64,000 bases of DNA from Henriciella sp. (GCA_013214545.1 JABSQB010000007.1:1-64000); one strand, 5' to 3'; positions 18,822 to 29,123 are shown, counted from the first letter of the stretch. The notes: generated by a model not told the origin, from the letters alone. Translations and numbers: made by a program.

Positions 18822-20393
18822 TTACCCGCCAACCCGGCGCTCCTGACCTTCCCAGTAGGGCTCTCGCAAATCCTTGCGCAGGATCTTGCCAGACGGGTTG
18901 CGCGGCAGCTCAGCAATGAAGTCCACGGATTTTGGACACTTGTAGCCTGCAATGCGTTCCTTGGCCCAGGCAATGATGCTCTCAGGTGATGGATTGGTGC
19001 CTTCCTTGGCCACCACAATGGCTTTGACCGCCTCGCCCCACTTCTCGTCCGGGATCCCGATCACAGCAACGTCGGCAACCTCTGGATGTCCAAAGATGCC
19101 ATTCTCAACTTCGGCCGGATAGACGTTCTCACCGCCCGAGACGATCATGTCCTTGACCCGGTCATGAATGAACAGGAACCCTTCTTCATCGAAGTATCCC
19201 GCATCGCCCGTGTGGAAGAAGCCGTTGCGAATGGCGTCCTCAGTCGCTTCAGGGCGATTCCAGTAACCTTTCATCACGAAGCCGGACTGGATTACGATCT
19301 CGCCCACCTCGCCGATTGGCACAGACTCACCATTGGCATCGACGCAGCGAATGATGGTCTCCGGATACGGCACGCCGCAGGAGCGCAGTTTCCCCCAACT
19401 CGGATCGTGAGCTTCAGGCGGCAAATAGGTGCCACCGCCCACGGTTTCTGTGAGGCCGTAAAGCTGGGTAAAGCGCGCGCCCATGACGTCGACCGCCGTG
19501 GTCAGCAAGTCTTCGGTGATCGGCGAGGCGCCATAGAACACCTGCTTCAGTTTTGAATAATCGCGCTCGCTGAAATCCGGCATCTGCGTCAGCATCAGGA
19601 TCACGGCCGGCACCCAGAACGCATGATTGATGTTCTGAGATTCGATTAGCTCCAGGATTTCAGCTGGATTGATCTCTGGTAGCACAACCGTCCGCGCACC
19701 TTGCGCCGTCGCCAACACGCCGACATTCACGCCGGCAACGTGGAAGAGCGGCATTGCATTCATGACGGTCTCGCCGACCCCATAGCTCGCCCAGTCGAGC
19801 ATTCCGGATTGCTCCATATAGGAGCGATAATTGGCATTGGTCAGCATCACGCCTTTAGGCGGGCCCGTGGTGCCCGAGGTGTAGAGCTGGATGACGTCAT
19901 CATCGTCCTGAGTTTTGACGTCCGGGGCCGCCGTATCCTGACTGTCCCGCCAGGTCGTGTATTCGGGCCATTCCTCACGCTCGCCTTCGACGGAAATGAT
20001 ATGCTGAAGGTGCGGGCATTCGTCTTTGATCTGGTCGATCATATCGAACCATTCAGGGCCCACAAACAAGACAGAGACCTGAGCGTCAGACAGAATGAAC
20101 TGTACCTCTGGTGCGGCGAGCCGCGTGTTCACCGCATTCATCACGGCGCGGATCTTGGCGGCGCCAAACATCATCTCGTAATAGACCGCGGTGTTCTTCG
20201 CCAGATATCCGACCCGCTGATTGGGCCCCACCCCGAGGGCCGCAAGCCCATGAGCGACTTGGTTCGAGCGCGTGTTCAAATCGGCGAATGTCGTGTCCTC
20301 GCCCTTGTACCAGAATGCAGCCTCACTGCCGCGTTGTTCGGCCTGTACGCGCGGAATATCCGCAACGTGCGGCATAAGTTTCGTGTCCAGCAT
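18822..20393 (-). CDS. AMP-forming acyl-CoA synthetase
   Basis: LYTSGTTGPPKGVMLTNANY, YGLTE, YPAEVE, NPSGKILRKDLRE. Confidence 0.95.
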   Translation of the reverse strand: MLDTKLMPHVADIPRVQAEQRGSEAAFWYKGEDTTFADLNTRSNQVAHGLAALGVGPNQRVGYLAKNTAVYYEMMFGAAKIRAVMNAVNTRLAAPEVQFILSDAQVSVLFVGPEWFDMIDQIKDECPHLQHIISVEGEREEWPEYTTWRDSQDTAAPDVKTQDDDDVIQLYTSGTTGPPKGVMLTNANYRSYMEQSGMLDWASYGVGETVMNAMPLFHVAGVNVGVLATAQGARTVVLPEINPAEILELIESQNINHAFWVPAVILMLTQMPDFSERDYSKLKQVFYGASPITEDLLTTAVDVMGARFTQLYGLTETVGGGTYLPPEAHDPSWGKLRSCGVPYPETIIRCVDANGESVPIGEVGEIVIQSGFVMKGYWNRPEATEDAIRNGFFHTGDAGYFDEEGFLFIHDRVKDMIVSGGENVYPAEVENGIFGHPEVADVAVIGIPDEKWGEAVKAIVVAKEGTNPSPESIIAWAKERIAGYKCPKSVDFIAELPRNPSGKILRKDLREPYWEGQERRVGG

Positions 20394-20532
20394 TTGGATC
20401 CACCTCCCCGGAAAGTCTCAAATTCAACTATTTAGCGGCGCTAAGCGCTCTTCTTACGATTTAAGCTAGGCAAATCCGGCGCAAGGTCTAGTCATAAGTC
20501 CAGCAGATCAGACGACTTTTTGGAGATTTCCC

Positions 20533-21843
20533 ATGACTCAAGGTTTTTCGACCCGCGCGTTGCATGCTGGCGCCGCCCCCGACCCGGTAACCGGGTCCCG
20601 CGCGCAGCCTATTCACCAGACCTCGAGCTTTGTCTTCAAGGACGCTGAACACGCCTCGAAACTGTTCGCGTTGCAGGAGTTTGGCGACATCTATACGCGC
20701 ATCGGCAATCCGACAACGGGCGCGCTGGAAGCCCGCATCGCGGATCTCGAGGGCGGTACAATGGGGCTCGGCGTCGCCTCAGGTCATGCCGCACAAATGA
20801 TTGCCTTCCACGTCCTGATGGAGCCGGGCGCCAAGATCGTCGCGGCGAAGCAGCTATATGGCGGATCGATCAATCAGCTCGGCCACGCCTTCAAGAAATT
20901 CAACTGGGACGTCGAATTTGTCGACATCAATGACCTCGCCGCTGTGGACGCGGCGGTCGATGAGAAGACCCGCGTTATCTTCACCGAAAGCCTCGCCAAT
21001 CCAGGCGGCATTGTCACCGATATGGCGGCCATTGCTGCGATCGCTGAGAAGCATGGCGTGGTCTACATGGTCGATAATACGATGGCCTCGCCTTATCTCT
21101 GCCGCCCGCTGGAACATGGCGCGCATGTCGTCGTCCACTCGCTGACCAAGTTCATTGGCGGACACGGTAATTCGATTGGCGGTATGATCGTCGATGGCGG
21201 GCGCTTCGATTGGAAAGCCCATGCCGACAAGTATCCGACCATGGCGACGCCGCAGAGCTTCTATAATGACCTGACCTTTGCGGAAGGGTTCGGCGCGCTG
21301 CCACTCGGCCCGGATGGCGCAGAGGTCGATATCGCCTTCGCCATTGCTGCGCGCGCCTTCAGCTTGCGCGACCTCGGTCCGGCTCTGTCGCCGTTCAACG
21401 CCTTCATGATCATGACCGGCTGTGAAACACTACCGCTGCGCATGGCGCGCCATTGCGAGAATGCGGTCGCCGTTGCGACCTGGCTTCAGGGGCACGAGAA
21501 AGTCAGCTGGGTTCGCTATGCTGGACTGCCCGGAGATGAGCATCATGCCCTGGCCCAGAAATACTGTCCGAATGGCGCAGGTGCGGTGTTCACCTTTGGC
21601 CTGAAAGGCGGTCACGCCGCCGGGGTCAAACTGGTCGAAAGCGTGAAGCTGTTCAGCCACCTCGCCAATATTGGCGACACACGCTCGCTGATCATCCATC
21701 CAAGCTCGACGACTCATAGTCAGCTCTCGGACGAACAGAAAACTGCTGCTGGCGCTGCGCCCGACACCGTGCGTCTGTCCGTCGGGATCGAGGATGCCGC
21801 TGATATCATTGCCGATTTGGAACAAGCACTCGCAAAGCTCTGA
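20533..21843 (+). CDS. metY: O-acetylhomoserine aminocarboxypropyltransferase/cysteine synthase
   Basis: STRALHAGAAPDPVTGSRAQPIHQTSSFVF; HSLTKFIGGHGNSIGG. Confidence 0.95.
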   Translation: MTQGFSTRALHAGAAPDPVTGSRAQPIHQTSSFVFKDAEHASKLFALQEFGDIYTRIGNPTTGALEARIADLEGGTMGLGVASGHAAQMIAFHVLMEPGAKIVAAKQLYGGSINQLGHAFKKFNWDVEFVDINDLAAVDAAVDEKTRVIFTESLANPGGIVTDMAAIAAIAEKHGVVYMVDNTMASPYLCRPLEHGAHVVVHSLTKFIGGHGNSIGGMIVDGGRFDWKAHADKYPTMATPQSFYNDLTFAEGFGALPLGPDGAEVDIAFAIAARAFSLRDLGPALSPFNAFMIMTGCETLPLRMARHCENAVAVATWLQGHEKVSWVRYAGLPGDEHHALAQKYCPNGAGAVFTFGLKGGHAAGVKLVESVKLFSHLANIGDTRSLIIHPSSTTHSQLSDEQKTAAGAAPDTVRLSVGIEDAADIIADLEQALAKL

Positions 21844-21910
21844 TCCTCCCTTCCCTTCCTGACAAAATCCCGCAAAGATAGATCAGGATCTGTCTGGGGA
21901 GGCATTCAGG

Positions 21911-22858
21911 ATGGCGAACGCGCAAAGCATAATTCTTCATCAGTTCGAGCGTTCACCCTTCTCGGAAAAGATCCGGTTGGCGCTCAGAATGAAGAATCTC
22001 GGCTGGGCGGCCGTGGATATCCCCTCGATTATACCCAAACCGGACCTGACTCCGCTCACGGGCGGCTATCGCCGCACACCCGTGATGCAGATTGGCGCAG
22101 ACATATTTTGCGACACCTCGATCATGCTGGTCGAGCTTGAGAAGCGGTTCCAGATCCCGGCCCTCGATCTGCCCGGCCATGAAGGCCTTGCAAAAATGGT
22201 CAGCGCCTGGACTGACGGAAAATGGTTCCAGACCAGCGTGGCCGTGATTTTCGGCGCCGTTGGCGATCAGATGCCGCAAGAGTTCATCGACGACCGCACT
22301 AAGATGTCTGGCCGCCCATTTGACGTTGAGGGCATGAAAGCCGCCGCGCCAATCATGCGTGATCAGTGGCGCAGCCAGCTTCTATGGATTGAGGAACGTC
22401 TCACCGGCGGACGACTGGCTGGCACCGGCGACTGGCTGGTCGGAACCAAGCCCGGCATGGTCGACGTTCACGCCTTCATGAACCCATGGTTCGTTGAAAA
22501 GAACATTCCGGACTTTCTGGAACAGTGTTTTGAGTCTGCGCCGCTGACCAAGGACTGGTATTTCCGCCTCAAGGAATTCAAAGGCCAGGCCCCGGAAGAG
22601 ATCAGCGGCGCCGATGCCGTCCAGATCGCCCATGACGCTGCCCCGCGGCTGAAACCGGCCTCAACCGCCGGAGACTTGCGTGACTTCCAGCCCGGCGACA
22701 GGGTGGCCATCGCGCCGGATGATTATGCTAAGGACTGGGTCGAAGGAGACCTCGTCATTGCCAATGCTGAGCGCGTCATCCTCGCCCGCCAGGACGAACG
22801 CGCAGACAATCTGCACATTCACTTCCCGCGGGTCGGCTACGTGCTGCGCCGGGCTTAG
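21911..22858 (+). CDS. Glutathione S-transferase family protein
   Basis: LHQFERSPFSEKIRLALRMKNLGW thioredoxin-fold N-terminus. Confidence 0.85.
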   Translation: MANAQSIILHQFERSPFSEKIRLALRMKNLGWAAVDIPSIIPKPDLTPLTGGYRRTPVMQIGADIFCDTSIMLVELEKRFQIPALDLPGHEGLAKMVSAWTDGKWFQTSVAVIFGAVGDQMPQEFIDDRTKMSGRPFDVEGMKAAAPIMRDQWRSQLLWIEERLTGGRLAGTGDWLVGTKPGMVDVHAFMNPWFVEKNIPDFLEQCFESAPLTKDWYFRLKEFKGQAPEEISGADAVQIAHDAAPRLKPASTAGDLRDFQPGDRVAIAPDDYAKDWVEGDLVIANAERVILARQDERADNLHIHFPRVGYVLRRA

Positions 22859-23508
22859 TGCGCGGCGGCAGCTTCAGGTTCATCGCCGCGGATAAGCGTA
22901 TCCGCGAAATAGTGATTGCGGTCGCGGTGCCCGGCTTCATCTTGACGAACGGCGATCACGACATCGCGTAGGGTCGCCTCCTGTGGCAGCTTCCAGTAAT
23001 CGATGGCAATTTGCGGCGCCGGGCCATTGTCCAGTCGTCCGGCATCAATCTCTGCCAGATAGTGTGTATAGCTGGTCACCGCTTCTTCCTCGAAATAACC
23101 GATCACCCGGTGGGCCGTCTTGGGCGCGAACAAGTAGAGGAAGAAATAGAAATTGTAGAAGATGGCCTGCGCAATCATGATCAGGCCGCGTTCGAACAGG
23201 CTGGGCTGAGCGACCTGAATGAACGTCATCAGATGCATGCGCTCGTTTTCCGCTTGGTCCAGCAGTTCCTTGATCCAGCCCTGATCATCGCGCATCCGCC
23301 GGATGGCGCGTAGATGCTGCAACAAGCCCGCCACCATGCCTGGGACCGCCGCGACGGTCTCCAGCACCACCGCCCTGTGGCCATATCGCTTGCGGAAGAA
23401 CAGGTCGGCAAAGAAGCGCAGAAATTTCACAAAGGCAAAAGCGATCCGGTCGCGCAATCCCTGTGGTTTTCTGTGCGGTTCAACATAATCCATTTGTGTG
23501 GCCTCCAA
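22855..23508 (-). CDS. Alternative oxidase (cyanide-insensitive ubiquinol oxidase)
   Basis: RAVVLETVAAVPGMV, AENERMHLMTF, FEEEAVTSYTHYL, RQDEAGHRDRNH: full set of di-iron AOX motifs. Confidence 0.92.
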   Translation of the reverse strand: MEATQMDYVEPHRKPQGLRDRIAFAFVKFLRFFADLFFRKRYGHRAVVLETVAAVPGMVAGLLQHLRAIRRMRDDQGWIKELLDQAENERMHLMTFIQVAQPSLFERGLIMIAQAIFYNFYFFLYLFAPKTAHRVIGYFEEEAVTSYTHYLAEIDAGRLDNGPAPQIAIDYWKLPQEATLRDVVIAVRQDEAGHRDRNHYFADTLIRGDEPEAAAAH

Positions 23509-23586
23509 GGCGTTTCCGTAGAGGTAGGCACGTGTCCATTCTGCTCGATTGGCAGAAATGACGCGCGACAGAATGTGCCAGTCTAC

Positions 23587-25632
23587 CTAACAATCCGCAT
23601 CAAAGCGATAGGCCACAAAATGCACAGGATCGCCGTTTGAATAGTTCAGCGCATAGACCGGGTTGGAAGTCGTCACACATAAAGGCGTGAAATTCGCCTG
23701 ATCCAGAATGCTATCGCGAATCTCGATCGCGGGCGGAATACAGTCGTCTCCCAGGGCCTCGCATTGCGCTTTCGAGCTCCCCGTCCCTTCCAGATTGATC
23801 AGAAAGACGACTGGATAGGCCGCTTCATCTTCGGGCAAGATTAGCGGGGTTTCAGGCGGGTGCAGGTTCTGCGTGCCGAGTGTGAGCACATAGGACGGCT
23901 CGGCGTAGCCCACCGCCAGGACCCGCTCCGGGCTTTCCCAGCCTTTTTCGCAGGTTTCGCTCGGCACACCGCAAACATCCTGCAGCGCCACACGGGCACT
24001 CTCCGTTGGCTGGATCCAAAGCTGCGCCGGAATTAAATAGGTCCGGACATGCCAACCGAGCAGCAAGCTGGCAAAGATGCCAAAGGCTGCGGCTGCGCCG
24101 ATCCGCCGGGTCAGGAAGGCGGCAATGGAGAGAACGAACACAGCGCCGCCCAGCCACCAGAACCACATCGGGAAACTGAGCGCGCTCGCCCATTGATCCA
24201 GGGCGGTTTGCGCGTCCACCGTTTTGAAGTCGCCGGCTGCTTCGGTCTTGATTAGTTTCGCCGCCAGCGGCGAACTGGCAAAGACCAGCAAGACGCCGCC
24301 AAACACATAGACCGCAAAGCTCGTCCATTTCGACACGGGCAGTTTCGCGCCCTCAATCAGCTTCATCCCCGCCCAGCCGCACAGCAGGCCAAAGGCCGGA
24401 TAAGCCGGCAGGATATAGTGGCTGAGCCGGGTCGGCATTAGTTCGAAGAAAATCGTGGTGAGCAGCGCCCAGGCGACGAGGAAACGAATGGCCTTCGTCT
24501 CGTCAGTCACAGGGGCAGCTTCCGCAAGCGCCCAGCGCTCGCGCCAGGCCGGCCGTAGAGCCAGGCCCCAGAATGCGAAAACAATCAGTGCCGGATAGGC
24601 AGAAGGCGCACCATTGCCGAGCTCGCCCGGCAGGATCCAGGTCGCGAGCGCGGTCAGTGCCCCCAACGCCAGGAACACGAGCAATGCATCAGTCCCACGT
24701 TTCCGCGCTGTATCACTGCTGCCACGCAAATGTTTCCAGGCCAGCGTCGCACCCGGGATCAGCAACAATACGGCCGGGAAGAACCAGACCGGGATATGGC
24801 TGAGATGATAGAGCGGCCAGCCAGCATGCCCTTCCGAGGCGCCCGCGAACTTGTCTTTCAAGTCTTTACCGACAGCGCCCTGAAGGAAGGTCCCATCCGT
24901 GGCGAACTGAATTGCGATCAGCCACGGCAGGAACATCGCGGCTGCAAGCGCGGGTCCCGGCCACCAGATCAAGGGACGCCACCAGTCGCCGCCTTTGCCT
25001 TCACCAGACTTGGCCCAAACCCAGGCGCCAAACCCGGCATAGGCGGCCACCATCGGCGTCACCGGCCCTTTGATCAGGAGACCGCAGCCCATGATGAACC
25101 AGAACAGCAGCGCCATCTGCTTCGGCTTGCTGGCCTGCCCCATATAGAGCCGCGCCAAAGCGCCAATCCCCCATGTCGTCAGGAAGACCAGCACGCCGTC
25201 TGTTTTGGAAATGTGCGCTTCACTGGTCAGCAATAAAGTTGCGCCGAACAAGGCGGCCCCCAGGAAAGCTGCCCTTCGCCCGATCAGGATGATTCCGCAC
25301 CAGAACGTTGCCAGCGTTGCCAGGGCTGCACCGATCCAGCTCGGCACGCGATAGGTCCAGACCTCAAGCCGGTCCTCATCGCCAAGCACATGCGTTGCGC
25401 CGGATTGCAGCCAGTGGATCCCGGCGGGTTTCTTGTTTCGATACTCATCCTGATAGCGAATGATCAGATAATCGCCGGTCTCGATATATTGCTTGGAGGC
25501 CTGCGCGAACCGGCTCTCATCGCGGTCCAGCGCGGGCAAATTAAAGACACCCGGCGCCGCCGCCGTGAACGTAATCGCGAACAAGATGAGCCAGGCTTTC
25601 CAGCCGCTCGAAAGTCGATCAAGCAAATCCAT
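23587..25632 (-). CDS. ArnT/GT39-like membrane glycosyltransferase
   Basis: LPALDRDESRFAQASKQYIETGDYLIIRYQDEYRNKKPAGIHWLQ. Confidence 0.9.
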   Translation of the reverse strand: MDLLDRLSSGWKAWLILFAITFTAAAPGVFNLPALDRDESRFAQASKQYIETGDYLIIRYQDEYRNKKPAGIHWLQSGATHVLGDEDRLEVWTYRVPSWIGAALATLATFWCGIILIGRRAAFLGAALFGATLLLTSEAHISKTDGVLVFLTTWGIGALARLYMGQASKPKQMALLFWFIMGCGLLIKGPVTPMVAAYAGFGAWVWAKSGEGKGGDWWRPLIWWPGPALAAAMFLPWLIAIQFATDGTFLQGAVGKDLKDKFAGASEGHAGWPLYHLSHIPVWFFPAVLLLIPGATLAWKHLRGSSDTARKRGTDALLVFLALGALTALATWILPGELGNGAPSAYPALIVFAFWGLALRPAWRERWALAEAAPVTDETKAIRFLVAWALLTTIFFELMPTRLSHYILPAYPAFGLLCGWAGMKLIEGAKLPVSKWTSFAVYVFGGVLLVFASSPLAAKLIKTEAAGDFKTVDAQTALDQWASALSFPMWFWWLGGAVFVLSIAAFLTRRIGAAAAFGIFASLLLGWHVRTYLIPAQLWIQPTESARVALQDVCGVPSETCEKGWESPERVLAVGYAEPSYVLTLGTQNLHPPETPLILPEDEAAYPVVFLINLEGTGSSKAQCEALGDDCIPPAIEIRDSILDQANFTPLCVTTSNPVYALNYSNGDPVHFVAYRFDADC

Positions 25633-25718
25633 GCTTGCCTCATAGCTTCTGCATTGCCCGTTGAACAGCATCGCAATGCGCTCTAGCACTAACAAAAATG
25701 CGAGGAGCGGATGTTGGT

Positions 25719-27026
25719 ATGAGCTGGTGGTTCAAGGCGGAATTGTGGAAACGCGTGATGATCGGACTAGTCGCCGGTCTGGTGGTAGGTCTCTCCATTC
25801 GGCTCGGCATGGGCCTCGAGTCGGCGAGTGAATTCACAACGAACTGGATCAAACCGTGGGGCGACGCCTTTGTCCGCCTCATCCGCATGCTGATCGTGCC
25901 TCTGATCGCGGCAACGTTGATCGCCGGAATCGTCTCCATGGGCGATGCAAGCACGCTCCGAAAGGTCGGTGTGCGCGCATTCGGTCTTTACGGTTTGACA
26001 ACTCTAGGTGCGATCATCCTGGGCTTAAGCGCCGCACTCATCTTTAATCCCGGGATCGGCGTTGAGTTCCCAGAGCTTACGGAATCGGTTGCACAGGACG
26101 TCGAGACGCGTCTTGACGCGGCTGCCTCTGCATCCGCGAGTCTCACGGATCGATTGCTCGCCATCATTCCTTCCAATCCAATTGCGGCAATGGTGTCCGG
26201 GGACATTTTGGGTGTCATATTTTTCTCTATCATGTTTGGGATCGGCATCTTGTTTGCCGGTGAACAAGGCAAAGCCATTGGTAAAGCAATCGACTCTGCC
26301 TCCAGCAGCTTGATCAGCCTGACAGACAAGATCATGGATCTTGCTCCATTTGGTGTTTTCGCTTTGATGGTCTGGGTCGCATCGACGCAAGATTATGAAC
26401 TGATGCTGAGCTTTGTGAAGCTGACACTGGTCCTCTACGGGGTGTGTCTGATTCAGATCCTGATCGTTTACCCCACGATCCTTATTGTGTTTGGGCGAGA
26501 GTCTCCGGCGCGATTCTTTCGCGGAATGTCGTCGGCCATGGCCATTGCTTATTCAACGGCATCGAGCGCGGCAACACTTCCAGCTACAATTGAAAGCCTC
26601 GTCAAGAATCTTGGCGTGAAAAGATCGAATGCCACGGGTGTCGCCGCGATTGGGTCGACAATCAATATGGACGGCGCTGCAATATACCTCTCTTTGGTCT
26701 GTATCTTTGCGCTGCAGGCAAGCGGTCAACCGGTGACGATGAACACGGTGATGACAATCGCGGTGCTCGCCACTTTGGGATCGGTCGGCGCAGCGGGGAT
26801 TCCAAACGGCGGCTTGTTCATGTCCGCAGCCTTGCTGACGGCATTGGGCTTTAGCGCCGAACAAGTGATCTTTTTTGTCGCAATCTTGTTTCCGTTCGAT
26901 CGCGTTCTCGATATGATGAGAACCCTGACCAATGTGACAGGCGATGCAACTGTCGCGACATGTGTAGATCGCTCGCTTACGCGCCAGGACAGCGTCCACA
27001 CGCAAACAAACGAAGGAACCGCTTGA
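25719..27026 (+). CDS. Dicarboxylate/amino acid:cation symporter (DAACS family)
   Basis: AYSTASSAATLPATIE, GSTINMDGAAIYLSLVCIFALQ. Confidence 0.92.
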   Translation: MSWWFKAELWKRVMIGLVAGLVVGLSIRLGMGLESASEFTTNWIKPWGDAFVRLIRMLIVPLIAATLIAGIVSMGDASTLRKVGVRAFGLYGLTTLGAIILGLSAALIFNPGIGVEFPELTESVAQDVETRLDAAASASASLTDRLLAIIPSNPIAAMVSGDILGVIFFSIMFGIGILFAGEQGKAIGKAIDSASSSLISLTDKIMDLAPFGVFALMVWVASTQDYELMLSFVKLTLVLYGVCLIQILIVYPTILIVFGRESPARFFRGMSSAMAIAYSTASSAATLPATIESLVKNLGVKRSNATGVAAIGSTINMDGAAIYLSLVCIFALQASGQPVTMNTVMTIAVLATLGSVGAAGIPNGGLFMSAALLTALGFSAEQVIFFVAILFPFDRVLDMMRTLTNVTGDATVATCVDRSLTRQDSVHTQTNEGTA

Positions 27027-27029
27027 CCA

Positions 27030-28220
27030 ATGTCCGCCTCAACTGAGTTTACGATCCGTCGCGCGGTCAACGCCGATATCGACAGGATCGTCGAAATTGC
27101 GGAAGCAAATCGGTATGATGGCAGCGGAACACAAGACAGTTTCCTGGTGTCAGACTTCACAGCGGACCATTACAGCGAGACACTGTTTTCCGATGGATAT
27201 GATCAAAGCACCCCGGATTCAGTCTTGCTTGAGAAACGTCCGTTGGCATATGTCGCCGAGCACGAAGACCAGGTCGTCGGATTCGTATATATCTATTCTT
27301 CCAAGTACAGCCGAAAAACGTTCCCGGAACAGCCTGATTTACCCAAGAATGAAAAGCCCGGAGTAACCTACTATCCCCGGCACAAAACCGAAGTGCGCAT
27401 AGATCGGTTGCTGGCGGAAAAGACAGACTTTCTGGTCATAAAACAGATCGGGGTTCATCCAGATTGGAAGAAAAATCGAATCGCGAGCTCGCTTTATCAA
27501 CACGTGTTTAGCCAGTTTTTTGCGCCCCATATCTTCGCAGCCATTGTCGAACGTCCGATCAACAAAGTATCGCAAAAGTTCCACGCTTCACTGGGATTCA
27601 CTCCGGTGTCCCGCAGCATTTCTGGTGAACTCGGTGCGCCTGATGTCAAACTCAATCAGATTTGGTATCGCCCCGGCCTTCCCATCGTTCAAAATGTTCA
27701 TGTCCCAGATAACCATGTTTTTGAGGGGAATAAATCTGTGTCTGGTGAGACCCTTACAGAGTCGATTCACCACTCACGGACGCTATATTTACACGAAGAC
27801 TCGCTCAATTGGATCAAGCTGAATGTGACGATTACGATCTTGTTCGCGTTGATGGCGGCACTTTATCTATTGACCCAAAACCAAGAGCGTTTCGCAGGAC
27901 TCGCGGTTTTATTCGTCGTGGGTATAGGTAGTTTTGTCCTGTTCCTGTTTCGGGCAACCTTGAAAAGTGGGATCGATTTCATGCGGTCCCATAAGGACAA
28001 TTTGCGAATTGCCGAATCCCGCATGTTATTTCACGAACCTCTGTTCCAAGGCTCAATCAGGCATGTTCCGAAGCGGGCTTTGACCATAGCAATTATGAAT
28101 CATTTGCCAAAAGTGGCGCTGATCACCTGGACGATCGCATGTGTGCTTGCCCTTTTGGTAGAGTTTGCTCACTGGGCATGCATCGCCTGGAACTGGGTCG
28201 CTCAACTCCAGCTCCCCTAA
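27030..28220 (+). CDS. GNAT-like N-acetyltransferase fused to a C-terminal membrane region
   Basis: FTIRRAVNADIDRIVEIAEAN, GVHPDWKKNRIASSLYQHVF, then three hydrophobic segments. Confidence 0.75.
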   Translation: MSASTEFTIRRAVNADIDRIVEIAEANRYDGSGTQDSFLVSDFTADHYSETLFSDGYDQSTPDSVLLEKRPLAYVAEHEDQVVGFVYIYSSKYSRKTFPEQPDLPKNEKPGVTYYPRHKTEVRIDRLLAEKTDFLVIKQIGVHPDWKKNRIASSLYQHVFSQFFAPHIFAAIVERPINKVSQKFHASLGFTPVSRSISGELGAPDVKLNQIWYRPGLPIVQNVHVPDNHVFEGNKSVSGETLTESIHHSRTLYLHEDSLNWIKLNVTITILFALMAALYLLTQNQERFAGLAVLFVVGIGSFVLFLFRATLKSGIDFMRSHKDNLRIAESRMLFHEPLFQGSIRHVPKRALTIAIMNHLPKVALITWTIACVLALLVEFAHWACIAWNWVAQLQLP

Positions 28221-29110
28221 AGCGCGCCGCGGACGATTTCGCCAATCATTTGCGCTTCGCTTTCACGCGGTGAGCCCTGACGCCAGGCGATGCCGATCCG
28301 GCGTCCAATCAGCGGCGTCTTGAACGGTCGTAACTCCACGTCCGCGCCGGAGGTGACCCCGGCATCGATCGCGAGCTTTGGCAGCAGCGAAACGCCGAGT
28401 CCGCCGGCCACCATATGAACCAGGGTTGGCAGGCTGGTCGCAGTCACATCAGCGCCGCCGCGATTGCTCGGCAAGCGGCAAACCGACAAGGCATGGTCAC
28501 GCAGGCAGTGCCCGTCTTCCAGCAACAGCACATCTTCATCAACGAGATCGGTTGATGTCAGTTCCCGCGCCTGCATCAGGTCGTGGTCCGTCGGCGCAAC
28601 CAGCATGAACTCATCATCGCCGAGTTCCATCGTCACGATGCCAGCCGCATCCCATGGCAAAGCAATCAGAGCCGCATCAAGCTTGCGTGCCCGCAGCGCG
28701 TCGATCAGGCGCTCGGTCTGATCCTCGCGCAAGTAAAGCTTCAGTCCGGGATGGGCTTTGCGCAGGGCCTTCAGGGTGCGGGGCAAGAGAAACGGCGCGA
28801 TGGTCGGGATCGCGCCGAGACGGAAAGAGCCTGACAATGGCGCTCCAGCCTGGCGCGCAGCAGAGACCAGATCGGCGGTGTCGGAGAGAATGATCCTTGC
28901 CCGTTCCACCGCCGCTTCACCGGCCTGGGTCAGCGACGCGCCGCGCGACTCACGCTCGATCAATTGGACCCCGAGCAGGCCTTCAACTTCCTTGATTGCG
29001 GCAGACAAGGTTGGCTGGGTGACATGGCAGGTTTCAGCGGCCCGAGAGAACGAGCCCTGATCGGCGATCGCACACAAAAATTCGAGCTGTCGGAGGGTCG
29101 GAAGATGCAT
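28217..29110 (-). CDS. oxyR: LysR-family H2O2-inducible regulator OxyR
   Basis: LysR HTH plus LLLEDGHCLRDHALSVC (C-x8-C redox pair). Confidence 0.93.
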   Translation of the reverse strand: MHLPTLRQLEFLCAIADQGSFSRAAETCHVTQPTLSAAIKEVEGLLGVQLIERESRGASLTQAGEAAVERARIILSDTADLVSAARQAGAPLSGSFRLGAIPTIAPFLLPRTLKALRKAHPGLKLYLREDQTERLIDALRARKLDAALIALPWDAAGIVTMELGDDEFMLVAPTDHDLMQARELTSTDLVDEDVLLLEDGHCLRDHALSVCRLPSNRGGADVTATSLPTLVHMVAGGLGVSLLPKLAIDAGVTSGADVELRPFKTPLIGRRIGIAWRQGSPRESEAQMIGEIVRGAL

Positions 29111-29123
29111 AGTCAAAACCTAT
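29109..29123. promoter_or_regulatory. OxyR-like half site ATAG-N7-CTAT overlapping oxyR start codon
   Basis: ATAGTCAAAACCTAT read directly. Confidence 0.5.

Noticed and set aside
20394-20532. Possible SAM-II riboswitch upstream of metY
   Set aside because: Searched by eye for the SAM-II pseudoknot pattern; the sequence does not give a convincing match. An Infernal search with RF00521 would be decisive.
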